Source: Paenibacillus thalictri (lineage in GTDB: Bacteria; Bacillota; Bacilli; Paenibacillales; NBRC-103111). From it: DNA of 64,000 nt. Shown piece after piece: positions 16,510 to 24,538 of the stretch. The position numbers and the translations under genes are program-made. The stretch spans positions 1 to 64,000 of the forward strand of contig NZ_SIRE01000006.1 of NCBI RefSeq assembly GCF_004307995.1, given 5' to 3'. Numbering within the stretch: the stretch's first letter is position 1; each line of letters begins with the position of its first letter. The notes below the pieces were generated by a model that ran no database searches, was not told where the DNA came from, and worked only from the letters and a program-made list of their open reading frames with translations.

Positions 16510-17476
16510 CATAAAGCGACTCGTAATAGGTTTGCAGCTCTTTGACAATGCCCATCATTTTTTGCTGCAGCAGCTTTGGCTCTATGATTTGAATAGTCCC
16601 GCCGTAACTTATTAAATAATACGGGATGTGTGTATGAATCGCCCGCTCCTCCATTTCAAACACGGCTTCCGTATCGCTTCGTTCCGCCAGCGCATGCGAC
16701 AAAAACCAATGTCCGCACAAATCGTCGATGGCATGCTCCTCCCCCCGGATACGAATCCGTATCGGCGGGTCCGCTCCGTCCGCCTTCGGCAGCAGATTCG
16801 AAAGAAAAAACGTTCTGGCGGAAAACCCGGCCGGACGTTCAAACCGCTCCTCCGTCAACTGCAATGAAACGATGCGATCGACGCGAAAGCTGCGAATCGA
16901 GCCGCGCAAATGGCAGAAGCCGACGGCGTACCATTTATGCCTCCAGCATACCAGACCGTAAATATCCAAATGGCGCTCTTGCACCGTGCTGTCGTAACCT
17001 TTTTGATATTCCATCAGTACCGTACGGCTATCCGCAGCGCCCAGCTCCAGCTTCTGCAGCATGGACACCTGTGATTTGTCCGTACTTGAGCCGATCACTT
17101 CGAGCCCCTGCTCATGACGTTCAATTTGGAGCAGTTGCTCCTGATTTGTGTACATTTTCAGCTTTTGCACCGCCTGCTGCAGCCGCTCGCCATACGGATA
17201 ACCCGCTTCCTGGGCAAACTGGGCGGCATGGATCAGCGCTTTCTGCTCCTCCAGATCGAAAAGAAGCGGCGAATCGTTAAACTGTCCAAGCAGGCTGTAA
17301 CCGCCATGGTGGCCCGAATCGGCGACAATCGGCACGCCGCTGGCGCACAAGGAATCGATATATCGGTAAACGGTGCGGATGTTGATCTCAAGTCTTTCCG
17401 CCAATTGCTTGGCGGTCATGCGCCGTCCCTTTTTCAGCAGCCACAAAATCGATAACATGTGATCGGCTTTTGACAT
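16502..17476 (-). CDS. YafY-type transcriptional regulator (HTH + WYL domain)
   Basis: The 324-residue protein has an N-terminal winged helix (MSKADHMLSILWLL; MTAKQLAERLEINIRTVYRYIDSL) and a WYL domain in the middle and C-terminal part (CWRHKWYAVGFCHLRGSIRSFRVDRI, split here as YAVGFCHLRGSIRSFR plus VDRI). WYL domains sense ligands, often nucleic acids or nucleotides. The likely local target is the DinB gene behind it. The longer frame upstream lacks a good ribosome site; the chosen ATG follows AAAGGA. Confidence 0.9.
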   Translation of the reverse strand: MSKADHMLSILWLLKKGRRMTAKQLAERLEINIRTVYRYIDSLCASGVPIVADSGHHGGYSLLGQFNDSPLLFDLEEQKALIHAAQFAQEAGYPYGERLQQAVQKLKMYTNQEQLLQIERHEQGLEVIGSSTDKSQVSMLQKLELGAADSRTVLMEYQKGYDSTVQERHLDIYGLVCWRHKWYAVGFCHLRGSIRSFRVDRIVSLQLTEERFERPAGFSARTFFLSNLLPKADGADPPIRIRIRGEEHAIDDLCGHWFLSHALAERSDTEAVFEMEERAIHTHIPYYLISYGGTIQIIEPKLLQQKMMGIVKELQTYYESLYVH

Positions 17477-17650
17477 TGTGAAGGTTTCCTTTCGAAATTG
17501 AGCCGGAGCTTGCCGGCAAGAGGAAAACATCGTCCCTGCCGCACAAACACCTGTGCCTTTTTTTAATTCAATTCGCCAAAAGAGCCGTATCCTCCTTCAA
17601 AAGACGGAACCAAACCCTGCCGATACCGAATCCGATTGGCCGGATGAATC

Positions 17651-17680
17651 TTTACAAAACGAAAGTCCGCATGATATTCT
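17651..17680 (+). promoter_or_regulatory. Candidate promoter of the proBA T-box transcript
   Basis: TTTACA and TATTCT are separated by 18 bp, immediately upstream of the T-box leader. Confidence 0.5.
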
Positions 17681-17686
17681 ATAGTA

Positions 17687-17945
17687 ATAAAGCTTCAGAA
17701 AACAAACGTAATGATGGGAATAGTAGGAATCCGGCTAACGACCAGAGAGTAAATTCCGCAGGCTGAAAGAATTTACCGCGACGCCATTACCGAACCCGCC
17801 CCTGAACGGCCAACGACGAGTTGGACGGTGTTTCTCTGCCGTTATAGAGACAGCAAGTTGGATGAATGTATTTCATCAAGCAAGGTGGTACCGCGGAAGC
17901 TCAAGCTTTCGTCCTTAGCCGGACGGGAGCTTTTTGTATTTTTAC
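17687..17945 (+). ncRNA. T-box leader of proBA, probably sensing tRNA-Pro
   Basis: The T-box AGGTGGTACCGCGG (17883-17896) is followed by a GC-rich terminator (17898-17937; AGCTC...GTCC/GGAC...GAGCT plus TTTTT). Stem I marks AGAGAG (about 17744) and GGCTGAAAG (about 17761) are present. In the expected specifier position, GAACCCGCCCCTGAAC (about 17801-17816) offers CCC or CCG, both proline codons. The UGGU acceptor bulge fits tRNA-Pro with discriminator A. Uncharged tRNA-Pro should favour antitermination and read-through into proline synthesis genes. Confidence 0.88.
17898..17940 (+). terminator. Conditional terminator of the proBA T-box
   Basis: The stem pairs AGCTC/GAGCT and CGTCC/GGACG around TTAGCC and ends in TTTTTGTATTTTT. 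Its 5' arm overlaps the T-box antiterminator. Confidence 0.85.
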
Positions 17946-17986
17946 CGGAATTTTACGAAGTCTAGAACGAAAGAAGTGATTTAACT

Positions 17987-19096
17987 ATGCAGCAAAGAGT
18001 CGTTGTGAAAATCGGCAGCAGCTCGCTTACCTCAGATGAAGGCGGATTAAATCGGGAGAAGGTCGCTTTTTTTGCAAATGAGCTGGCCCGCGTTCATGCG
18101 GACGGTCAAAGCGCCCTGCTTGTAACCTCCGGAGCTGTCGCTGCCGGATTCCGGCAGATCGGTTATGCCGCGAAACCTAAATTTTTGCATGAAAAGCAAG
18201 CTTCGGCCGCAGTTGGCCAAGCGCTGCTGATGCAGGCCTACCAGGAAGCTTTTGCCTCCCACGGCATTGTCGCGGCACAAATATTGCTTACACGCTACGA
18301 TTTCTCCAACCGCAAACGAATCCATAACGCCATGATGACGATCGACGAGCTGATGAAGCGAGGTATAGTGCCGATCATCAATGAAAATGACACCGTATCG
18401 GTCGACGAGCTGAAATTCGGCGATAACGACACCTTATCCGCGCTGGTCGCCAACCTGGTCAGAGCGGGCCGACTTGTTATTTTGACCGACACCGACGGAC
18501 TGTACAGCGAAGACCCGCGCAAAAATCCGAACGCGCAGCGGTTTGACCGCATTGAGGTGATCACGGACGAAATCTACCGTGTTGCCGGGGGCTCCGGCTC
18601 ATCGGTCGGCACCGGCGGCATGCGGTCCAAGATTGAAGCGGCCCGCATTGCGATGCGCGGCGGCGTTCCCGTCTTCGTCGGCAGAGTTGTCGAGCCGGGT
18701 GACCTGAGATTGGCGCTGGATGGCGTCGGCAAAGGTACATACTTCGAAACAACGGAGCATGCCTTGCCTGTCAAAAAGCAGTGGCTTGGCTTCCACTCCC
18801 TGCCGCACGGCCGGATCGTCGTCGACCGCGGTGCGGAAGCCGCGCTTGTGAGCGGCGGCAAAAGTCTGCTCCCGGCCGGCGTCAAGGAGATTGACGGCGA
18901 TTTCCACCCTGGCGATGTCGTCGAAGTGATCGGCGAAGCCGGGCAAACGATAGGGCGTGGCGTTGTCGGTTACTCCGCTTGGCAGTTGCAAGCCGTCGCC
19001 GGGCTGTCCACCGAAGAAGCGCTGCGGCGGGTTGAGGTGCCGCGCATCGAAGTCATTCACCGCGACGAATGGATTACGCTGCAGCAGATCAATTAA
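17987..19096 (+). CDS. proB: Glutamate 5-kinase with PUA domain
   Basis: ProB phosphorylates glutamate, the first step of proline synthesis. Its 369 residues comprise an amino-acid kinase domain (VVKIGSSSLT near the N terminus; NENDTVSVDELKFGDNDTLSA; GGMRSKIEAA) and a C-terminal PUA domain (about 280-360). It is placed behind a T-box leader and 94 bp ahead of proA. The spacer to proA contains two hairpin repeat units. The ribosome site is modest (AAGAAGTGAT). Confidence 0.97.
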   Translation: MQQRVVVKIGSSSLTSDEGGLNREKVAFFANELARVHADGQSALLVTSGAVAAGFRQIGYAAKPKFLHEKQASAAVGQALLMQAYQEAFASHGIVAAQILLTRYDFSNRKRIHNAMMTIDELMKRGIVPIINENDTVSVDELKFGDNDTLSALVANLVRAGRLVILTDTDGLYSEDPRKNPNAQRFDRIEVITDEIYRVAGGSGSSVGTGGMRSKIEAARIAMRGGVPVFVGRVVEPGDLRLALDGVGKGTYFETTEHALPVKKQWLGFHSLPHGRIVVDRGAEAALVSGGKSLLPAGVKEIDGDFHPGDVVEVIGEAGQTIGRGVVGYSAWQLQAVAGLSTEEALRRVEVPRIEVIHRDEWITLQQIN

Positions 19097-19102
19097 TTTC
19101 GC

Positions 19103-19186
19103 GCTTACGATGCTGGCTTTTCTGACGAAAAGCCTAGTTTATGCTTACGATGCCGAATTTTCTATCGAAAATTCTTAGGAGGTAAC
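19103..19186 (+). repeat. Tandem hairpin repeat ending in the proA Shine-Dalgarno
   Basis: Two units start with GCTTACGATGC (19103 and 19143, period 40). Each contains a perfect 8-bp hairpin: GGCTTTTC-TGAC-GAAAAGCC (19115-19134) and GAATTTTC-TATC-GAAAATTC (19155-19174). The stems differ in sequence but keep pairing, a sign that structure is conserved. The second unit runs into TTCTTAGGAGGTAAC, identical to the end of the element before the gerMN gene at 6451-6529. Confidence 0.8.
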
Positions 19187-19190
19187 CCCC

Positions 19191-20462
19191 ATGACATTAT
19201 CCAATCAAACGTCCGTCAGCGAAGTTGTGCAAAAGGCCAGTTTGGCCAAACATGCCGCACAGCGGATGAACATGCTCACTACGGAACAAAAAAACGAAGC
19301 TTTGCTTAAAATGGCCGACGCGCTTGTCGCTGAACAAGCTTCGATCATTTCGGCCAACGAAATCGATCTGCAGCGCGGCCGGGCTAATGGTACCAGCGAG
19401 TCGCTGCTCGACCGGCTGGCGCTGAATGAAAAGCGGATCGCCGCTATGGCCGACGGTTTGCGCCAAGTTGTCGAGCTGCCCGATCCTGTCGGCGATTTGC
19501 TGGAGCAATTCGAGCGTCCAAACGGGATGCTTGTCCGCAAGTTCCGTGTACCGCTAGGCGTTATCGGCATGATCTACGAAGCAAGACCCAACGTGACGGT
19601 GGATGCGGCGGCGCTTTGCTTAAAAACGGGCAATTCGGTCGTATTGCGCGGCGGGTCGGCGGCGCTTGACTCCAACCGGCGCATCGTGGAGGTGCTGCAT
19701 GAGGCGCTTGCTTCATCGGCTATGCCGGCGGACGCGCTGCAGCTTATTTTCAGCTCGGACCGCTCCTCCGTCGACGAGATGCTGAAGTTGAACGGCCTGA
19801 TCGACGTGCTCATACCGCGCGGCGGCGCTTCGCTTATCCAAAATGTCGTCAAAAACGCAACTGTACCGGTCATCGAAACCGGCGCCGGCATCTGCCACAC
19901 GTATATCGACGAAAGCGCCGATTACGAAATGGCGCTGCGCATCGCCATTAACGCCAAAGTGCAGCGACCTTCCGTCTGCAATTCGATGGAGACGCTGCTT
20001 GTACACGAAGCATTTGCGGCTAACCATCTGGCTGCGCTCGCCGAGCAGTTTTACAGCCATCACACCGAGCTGCGCGGCGACGAGCGGGCAAGACAACTGG
20101 CTTCCGGCATGAAAGCCGCGTCCGAGCAGGATTGGGACACCGAATACAACGATTATATTTTGAACGTCAAAATCGTCTCCGGTCTGGATGAGGCGCTTGC
20201 TCATATTCGCAACCACAGCACGATGCATTCCGAATGTATCGTTACCGAACATGCCGGCAATGCCGAAAGATTTTTGCAAGAGATTGACGCTGCCGCGGTG
20301 TATCATAACGTCTCCACTCGCTTCACCGACGGGTTCGAGTTTGGTTTCGGGGCGGAAATCGGCATCAGCACGCAAAAGCTGCATGCCCGCGGACCGATGG
20401 GCTTGCCTGCGCTGACATCAACGAAATACGTGGTGACCGGCAACGGACAAATCCGCGGCTAA
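19191..20462 (+). CDS. proA: Gamma-glutamyl phosphate reductase
   Basis: ProA reduces gamma-glutamyl phosphate with NADPH to glutamate semialdehyde. The 423-residue aldehyde-dehydrogenase-fold protein shows VPLGVIGMIYEARPNVTVDA, LKTGNSVVLRGG and the catalytic cysteine in QRPSVCNSMETLL. It is preceded by AGGAGGT at 6 nt, delivered by the repeat element. A hairpin without a T-run follows the gene. Confidence 0.97.
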   Translation: MTLSNQTSVSEVVQKASLAKHAAQRMNMLTTEQKNEALLKMADALVAEQASIISANEIDLQRGRANGTSESLLDRLALNEKRIAAMADGLRQVVELPDPVGDLLEQFERPNGMLVRKFRVPLGVIGMIYEARPNVTVDAAALCLKTGNSVVLRGGSAALDSNRRIVEVLHEALASSAMPADALQLIFSSDRSSVDEMLKLNGLIDVLIPRGGASLIQNVVKNATVPVIETGAGICHTYIDESADYEMALRIAINAKVQRPSVCNSMETLLVHEAFAANHLAALAEQFYSHHTELRGDERARQLASGMKAASEQDWDTEYNDYILNVKIVSGLDEALAHIRNHSTMHSECIVTEHAGNAERFLQEIDAAAVYHNVSTRFTDGFEFGFGAEIGISTQKLHARGPMGLPALTSTKYVVTGNGQIRG

Positions 20463-20471
20463 CCGCTGCCG

Positions 20472-20501
20472 TAGCATTCGCACCATGCGGGTGCGTCTAC
20501 T
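20472..20501 (+). other. Hairpin after proA
   Basis: GTAG...CTAC and CGCACC/GGTGCG pair around a short loop. There is no T-tract behind it, so terminator function is doubtful. Confidence 0.4.
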
Positions 20502-20522
20502 CCTGCCTAATCTGTATAAACT

Positions 20523-20551
20523 TTGCAAATGTACGGGATTGGGTATATTAA
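20523..20551 (+). promoter_or_regulatory. Candidate promoter of proC
   Basis: TTGCAA and TATTAA lie 17 bp apart, 32 bp before the proC ATG, so proC can be expressed apart from the T-box transcript. Confidence 0.45.
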
Positions 20552-20582
20552 CTAACAATATAATAAAGGGGGCATATCCGTA

Positions 20583-21461
20583 ATGAACTTATCTGATGCA
20601 AAAATTACGTTTGTTGGCGCCGGATCGATGGCCGAAGCGATTATTCGCGGATTAACCGGCAAACATGTGGCCCGGCCGGACAATATCTTTGTTTTTAACC
20701 GCCAAGACGCAGCTAAGCTGGACTCGATCAAGTCGACGTACGGTGTGCAAATAACGGCGGAACCTGCTGCCAAAGACGAATTTGTGCGCCAAGCCGATGT
20801 CGTTGTTGTGGCGTTCAAACCGAAGGACGCCGTGGAGGGACTGCGCGGACTGCGTGAACTGCTTCATCCCGGACAACTGCTCGTTTCCGTCATCGCCGGA
20901 TTGTCGGTCGATACGATCGAGCATATTTTGGCAACAAAACAGCCGATTGCGAGAACGATGCCCAATACGTCCAGCACAATCGGGCTAGGCGCTACAGGCC
21001 TTAGCTTCTCCACGACCGTTACTGAAACGCAACGTGCCATCGCCCGCGAAATGTTCGAGGCGACCGGCCTTGTCTCGGTGGTCGAGGAATCGCAGCTTGA
21101 CATCGTAACAGGCGTATCGGGCAGCGGCCCGGCTTACATTTATTATATGATGGAAGCGATGATTCAAGGCGGAATGAAAGGCGGATTGTCTGAAGAAGCG
21201 GCAAGACAACTGACTGTTCAGACGGTGCTCGGAGCGGCCAACATGGTTCTGCACACCGGGGAAAATCCTGCCGACCTGCGGCGAAAAGTGACGTCCCCGA
21301 ACGGCACAACGCAAGCCGCCATCGAAACGCTCGACCGCAACCATTTTAGCGAAGGAGTCGTTCAAGCGGTGCTTCGCTGCGCCGAACGAGCCAAAGAAAT
21401 CGGCGAAGGCATCAGTGAAAGCGCCGGCGCCTCCGTCATCCCGCAAACTGCGAAAAAGTAG
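20583..21461 (+). CDS. proC: Pyrroline-5-carboxylate reductase
   Basis: ProC makes proline from pyrroline-5-carboxylate. The 292-residue protein has the Rossmann start ITFVGAGSMAEAIIRGL, the VIAGLSVDTIE and TMPNTSSTIGLGATG segments, and the family signature in the C-terminal part (VTSPNGTTQAAIETLD). It completes the proline pathway with proB and proA. Its ribosome site is AAAGGGGG. Confidence 0.96.
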   Translation: MNLSDAKITFVGAGSMAEAIIRGLTGKHVARPDNIFVFNRQDAAKLDSIKSTYGVQITAEPAAKDEFVRQADVVVVAFKPKDAVEGLRGLRELLHPGQLLVSVIAGLSVDTIEHILATKQPIARTMPNTSSTIGLGATGLSFSTTVTETQRAIAREMFEATGLVSVVEESQLDIVTGVSGSGPAYIYYMMEAMIQGGMKGGLSEEAARQLTVQTVLGAANMVLHTGENPADLRRKVTSPNGTTQAAIETLDRNHFSEGVVQAVLRCAERAKEIGEGISESAGASVIPQTAKK

Positions 21462-21472
21462 GTGTAGCATTC

Positions 21473-21565
21473 ATGAACACCTCAGTTTTCCGGTTCCGTC
21501 GGCGGTATTTATCCCGGCCGCGTGCCGTTGATTTTGAAAGATTGCAGCACATAAGCCGGAGCTGA
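21473..21565 (+). CDS. Possible 30-aa small ORF between proC and mtnX
   Basis: An ATG 8 nt after AGGTG opens a 30-codon frame rich in Arg (RFRRRYLSRPR). No homologue is recognised, and conservation is unknown. It may be a chance frame. Confidence 0.15.
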   Translation: MNTSVFRFRRRYLSRPRAVDFERLQHISRS

Positions 21566-21596
21566 AAGCGGCAATAAAAGCATGGGGGATCAGAGA

Positions 21597-22268
21597 ATGA
21601 CCGACAGCGCGCAAAAGCAATCCGTCATTTTTTGCGATTTTGACGGGACGATAACCAACAACGATAACATTATCGAGATCATGAAGCATTTTAAGCCGGA
21701 TGGGTATGAAGAACTCGTCAATCAAATCATCACCAAAGATATTTCGATCAAAGAAGGCGTTGGAAAATTGTTCTCCCTGCTGCCTTCTTCAATGGAACAA
21801 GAAGTCATTGATTATGCCCTCAACCATGCAACCATTCGAGCCGGATTCCAGGGGCTGCTTGATTATTGCCAAGCAAATGATATCCACTTTTTGGTTACCA
21901 GCGGCGGGATCGATTTTTTCGTTTACCCGCTGCTTAAACCGTTTGATATTCCGGCCGAGCATATTTACTGCAACGGCAGCGATTTTACAGGCGAGCGCAT
22001 CCGCATCACATGGCCGCATCCATGCGATGACGCGTGCCACACCAACTGCGGCATGTGCAAAACAACCATCATTCGCAGCTATCCGAAGGACCGCTATAAG
22101 CGGATCTTGATCGGCGACAGCGTCACCGATTTTGAAGGAGCCAAGCTGGTCGATACAATTTTCGCCCGTTCTCATCTGATCGAAATGTGCGAGATGAGCG
22201 GCATGCCGTATCACCCGTTTACAGACTTTTTCGACGTGATCGAGGTATTGAAGAACCAAAGAGGCTAA
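21597..22268 (+). CDS. mtnX: 2-hydroxy-3-keto-5-methylthiopentenyl-1-phosphate phosphatase
   Basis: This HAD-superfamily phosphatase of methionine salvage has 223 residues. Motif I is FCDFDGTITNNDNI, motif II lies in LVTSGGIDFFVYPLL, and motif III/IV is ILIGDSVTDFEGAK. The Cys-rich WPHPCDDACHTNCGMCK segment matches B. subtilis MtnX (WPHSCKGTCSNQCGCCK). The start is the second ATG, 8 nt after GGGGG. The other mtn genes of the pathway (mtnK, A, B, W) are not in the window. Confidence 0.92.
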   Translation: MTDSAQKQSVIFCDFDGTITNNDNIIEIMKHFKPDGYEELVNQIITKDISIKEGVGKLFSLLPSSMEQEVIDYALNHATIRAGFQGLLDYCQANDIHFLVTSGGIDFFVYPLLKPFDIPAEHIYCNGSDFTGERIRITWPHPCDDACHTNCGMCKTTIIRSYPKDRYKRILIGDSVTDFEGAKLVDTIFARSHLIEMCEMSGMPYHPFTDFFDVIEVLKNQRG

Positions 22269-22276
22269 ACGCGGCC

Positions 22277-22366
22277 ATGATCGCTGCATTTGAAGCCAAA
22301 TGTCATCTGGAAACTTGCGAATTTTTGTTCGAATACGTATACCGGATGAAGCAAGTAACGATGTAA
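22277..22366 (+). CDS. Possible 29-aa small ORF after mtnX
   Basis: An ATG 8 bp behind the mtnX stop opens a 29-codon frame with two Cys (FEAKCHLETCEF) and an aromatic centre (FLFEYVYRM). It is placed before the mtnX terminator, so it is on the same transcript. GAGG is 12 nt upstream. No family is recognised. Confidence 0.25.
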   Translation: MIAAFEAKCHLETCEFLFEYVYRMKQVTM

Positions 22367-22384
22367 GTTCCAACATGAAAACAA

Positions 22385-22419
22385 AAGCGGCCTGGTCATG
22401 AGCGTATGACCGGCCGCTT
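22385..22419 (+). terminator. Terminator of mtnX
   Basis: A long stem AAGCGGCC-T-GGTCAT / ATGACC-GGCCGCTT is followed by CGTTATTT. It lies between mtnX and the convergent dnaD. Confidence 0.75.
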
Positions 22420-22505
22420 CGTTATTTCCCGCATTCAATTCCACGCATTTACACCCTGCACATACGCACACTCAGCCAGTCCACCCTGCGAAATATCCCG
22501 CATCC

Positions 22506-23171
22506 CTATTTCGAACGAAATTTCTGGGCGTGCTCGCGGGCCTGCTGGGCTGTAGCGACACGATTGCGGCTCCAGTCGAGCAAGATGCGGTCGATGTATT
22601 TAAAGTGCACCTTGCCGGCGAATACCGCTTCCTTTAATGCCGCAAGTATCAGCTCTTCTTTGTATTGGTCTTTGTCCAGCCAGCTGGAAATCGTCTCCAT
22701 CTCCATCGGTGTCAGCGGCCGTCCGAATTCATTTTCAAAAATCGAGAAAATATTCCTTCCGGCATCCTGCTGCAGCGCAGCTGCAGCGAGTTGACGCTGC
22801 TCGTCCAACCAGCATTCGGCCAATTTATCATACAACGGGGTAAAATTGTACCGTTCATACTGAACGCCCGTCTGGGCGTCCAGCTCTTGATCGATCGCAA
22901 TCACACCCGCCTTCAGCAGCTTTTGCAAGGCGGCGATGACCGCTTCGGGACCAATCGACATCCGTGACTGCAGCTCGTCCAGTGTGGGGAATTCCTTGCC
23001 TTCTTTTTCCCCAAAAGCAATTACGTGAATGAGCAGCATCGCGTCGGTTTCGGTCAGCTTCAGTTTTTTGTACATTTTTAAAAGCAGATAAGGGATCCCT
23101 GCGGACCCCATCTGCAATGCGGCGATAAAGCCGCTTTTCGCCTTATTCCAACCGGCGGTATGTTCTTTCAT
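22506..23171 (-). CDS. dnaD: DNA replication initiation protein DnaD
   Basis: DnaD remodels DNA during primosome loading at oriC and in restart. The 221-residue protein has the N-terminal winged-helix oligomerisation domain (about 1-100; TETDAMLLIHVIAFGEKEGKEFPTL, shortened here) and the DnaD/DnaB2 C-terminal domain (about 130-210) ending with the YIDRILLDW motif. The start MKEHTAGWNK follows GAGGTGG. The gene order asnS-dnaD is as in B. subtilis. Confidence 0.93.
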   Translation of the reverse strand: MKEHTAGWNKAKSGFIAALQMGSAGIPYLLLKMYKKLKLTETDAMLLIHVIAFGEKEGKEFPTLDELQSRMSIGPEAVIAALQKLLKAGVIAIDQELDAQTGVQYERYNFTPLYDKLAECWLDEQRQLAAAALQQDAGRNIFSIFENEFGRPLTPMEMETISSWLDKDQYKEELILAALKEAVFAGKVHFKYIDRILLDWSRNRVATAQQAREHAQKFRSK

Positions 23172-23200
23172 GCAACCCACCTCTTTCTTTACTGCGGGCC

Positions 23201-24496
23201 TTAAGGATAAAGCCGGTACAACAACCGCGGGAACGGAATCGTTTCTCTGACATGATCCAAACCGCAGATCCAAGCAACGGTTCTTTCCAGACCCAGACCG
23301 AAGCCGGAGTGTGGAACAGAGCCGTATTTGCGTAAATCCAAATACCACTGATAAGCTTCCTTCGACAGATTGTGCTCCTGGAACCGCTGTTCCATCAATT
23401 CCGGATCGTCGATGCGCTGGCTGCCTCCGATAATTTCGCCATACCCTTCCGGTGCGATCATATCGGCGCACAAGACAACTTCCGGACGGTCCGGATCGGG
23501 TTTCATATAAAATGCTTTAAAGCTTGTCGGGTATTTGGTAATAAACACCGGCTTGTCATATGCCTCGGCAATCGCCGTCTCATGCGGCGCTCCGAAATCT
23601 TCGCCCCATTCGAATTCCACGCCTTGTTTTTGCAAAAACTCGACGGCTTCGTCGTATGAAATGCGCGGGAACGGCGCAACGATCTTCTCCAGCTTGGAGG
23701 TGTCCCGCTCCAGCACCTTGAGCTCTGCGGCGCAGTTCTGCAGCACCGATTGTATGATATGGGATACGAATTGCTCCTGCACCTCAAGGTTCTCTTCATG
23801 ATCGACAAACGCCATCTCCGGTTCGATCATCCAGAATTCGATCAGATGCCGGCGTGTTTTCGATTTTTCCGCTCTGAAGGTCGGCCCGAACGAATACACC
23901 TTGCCCAGTGCCATAGCCGCTGCTTCCATATATAGCTGGCCGCTTTGCGTCAAATAAGCGTCCTCGTCAAAATATTTGGTGTGGAACAGATTGGTGGTCC
24001 CTTCGCAGGATGATGGTGTTAATATCGGCGGATCAACAAGATGAAACCCGCGTTCGTCAAAAAACTGCTGAATCGCGCGAATGATTTGCGAGCGCACGAC
24101 AAGAATCGCCCGCTGGCGCGGACTGCGGATCCACAGATGGCGGTGATCCATCAAAAAGTCGACGCCATGCTCCTTGGGAGCAATCGGATATTCGCTGGAT
24201 ATTTGAATAATTTCAAGCCCGGTGACCGTCAGCTCGTAGCCGCTTTGACTGCGCGGTTCCTCGCGTACCGTACCGGTGACATACAGCGAGCTTTCCTGGG
24301 TAAGATGACTTGCCGCTTCCCAAATTTGCTCGCCGACTTCATTTTTGACAAGCACGGCTTGGATAAATCCGGAACCGTCGCGCAGCTGCAAAAACTGGAT
24401 TTTACCGCTGGACCGTTTATTGTGCAGCCAGCAGCCGATCGTAACCTGGTCGCCGACATGGCGGTTTACTTCCCCAATCATACATTTTCCACTCAT
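23201..24496 (-). CDS. asnS: Asparaginyl-tRNA synthetase
   Basis: This class IIb synthetase has 431 residues: an N-terminal OB-fold anticodon-binding domain (about 1-110), then the catalytic core with motif 2 [21 protein letters not shown] and motif 3 [15 protein letters not shown] (each longer segment condensed). The start is the ATG after AGGAGGG. It lies 42 bp after ackA and 30 bp before dnaD, so co-transcription is likely. No T-box is seen in front. Confidence 0.97.
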   Translation of the reverse strand: MSGKCMIGEVNRHVGDQVTIGCWLHNKRSSGKIQFLQLRDGSGFIQAVLVKNEVGEQIWEAASHLTQESSLYVTGTVREEPRSQSGYELTVTGLEIIQISSEYPIAPKEHGVDFLMDHRHLWIRSPRQRAILVVRSQIIRAIQQFFDERGFHLVDPPILTPSSCEGTTNLFHTKYFDEDAYLTQSGQLYMEAAAMALGKVYSFGPTFRAEKSKTRRHLIEFWMIEPEMAFVDHEENLEVQEQFVSHIIQSVLQNCAAELKVLERDTSKLEKIVAPFPRISYDEAVEFLQKQGVEFEWGEDFGAPHETAIAEAYDKPVFITKYPTSFKAFYMKPDPDRPEVVLCADMIAPEGYGEIIGGSQRIDDPELMEQRFQEHNLSKEAYQWYLDLRKYGSVPHSGFGLGLERTVAWICGLDHVRETIPFPRLLYRLYP

Positions 24497-24538
24497 CTGC
24501 CGCCCTCCTGTTACTTTAAAACTTATTTCCATTATACA

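Noticed and set aside
19155..19174. CodY-box-like AATTTTC...GAAAATT before proA
   Set aside because: The CodY box has a single base between the arms; here four bases separate them, and the sibling unit has a different stem. It is better explained as a hairpin unit.
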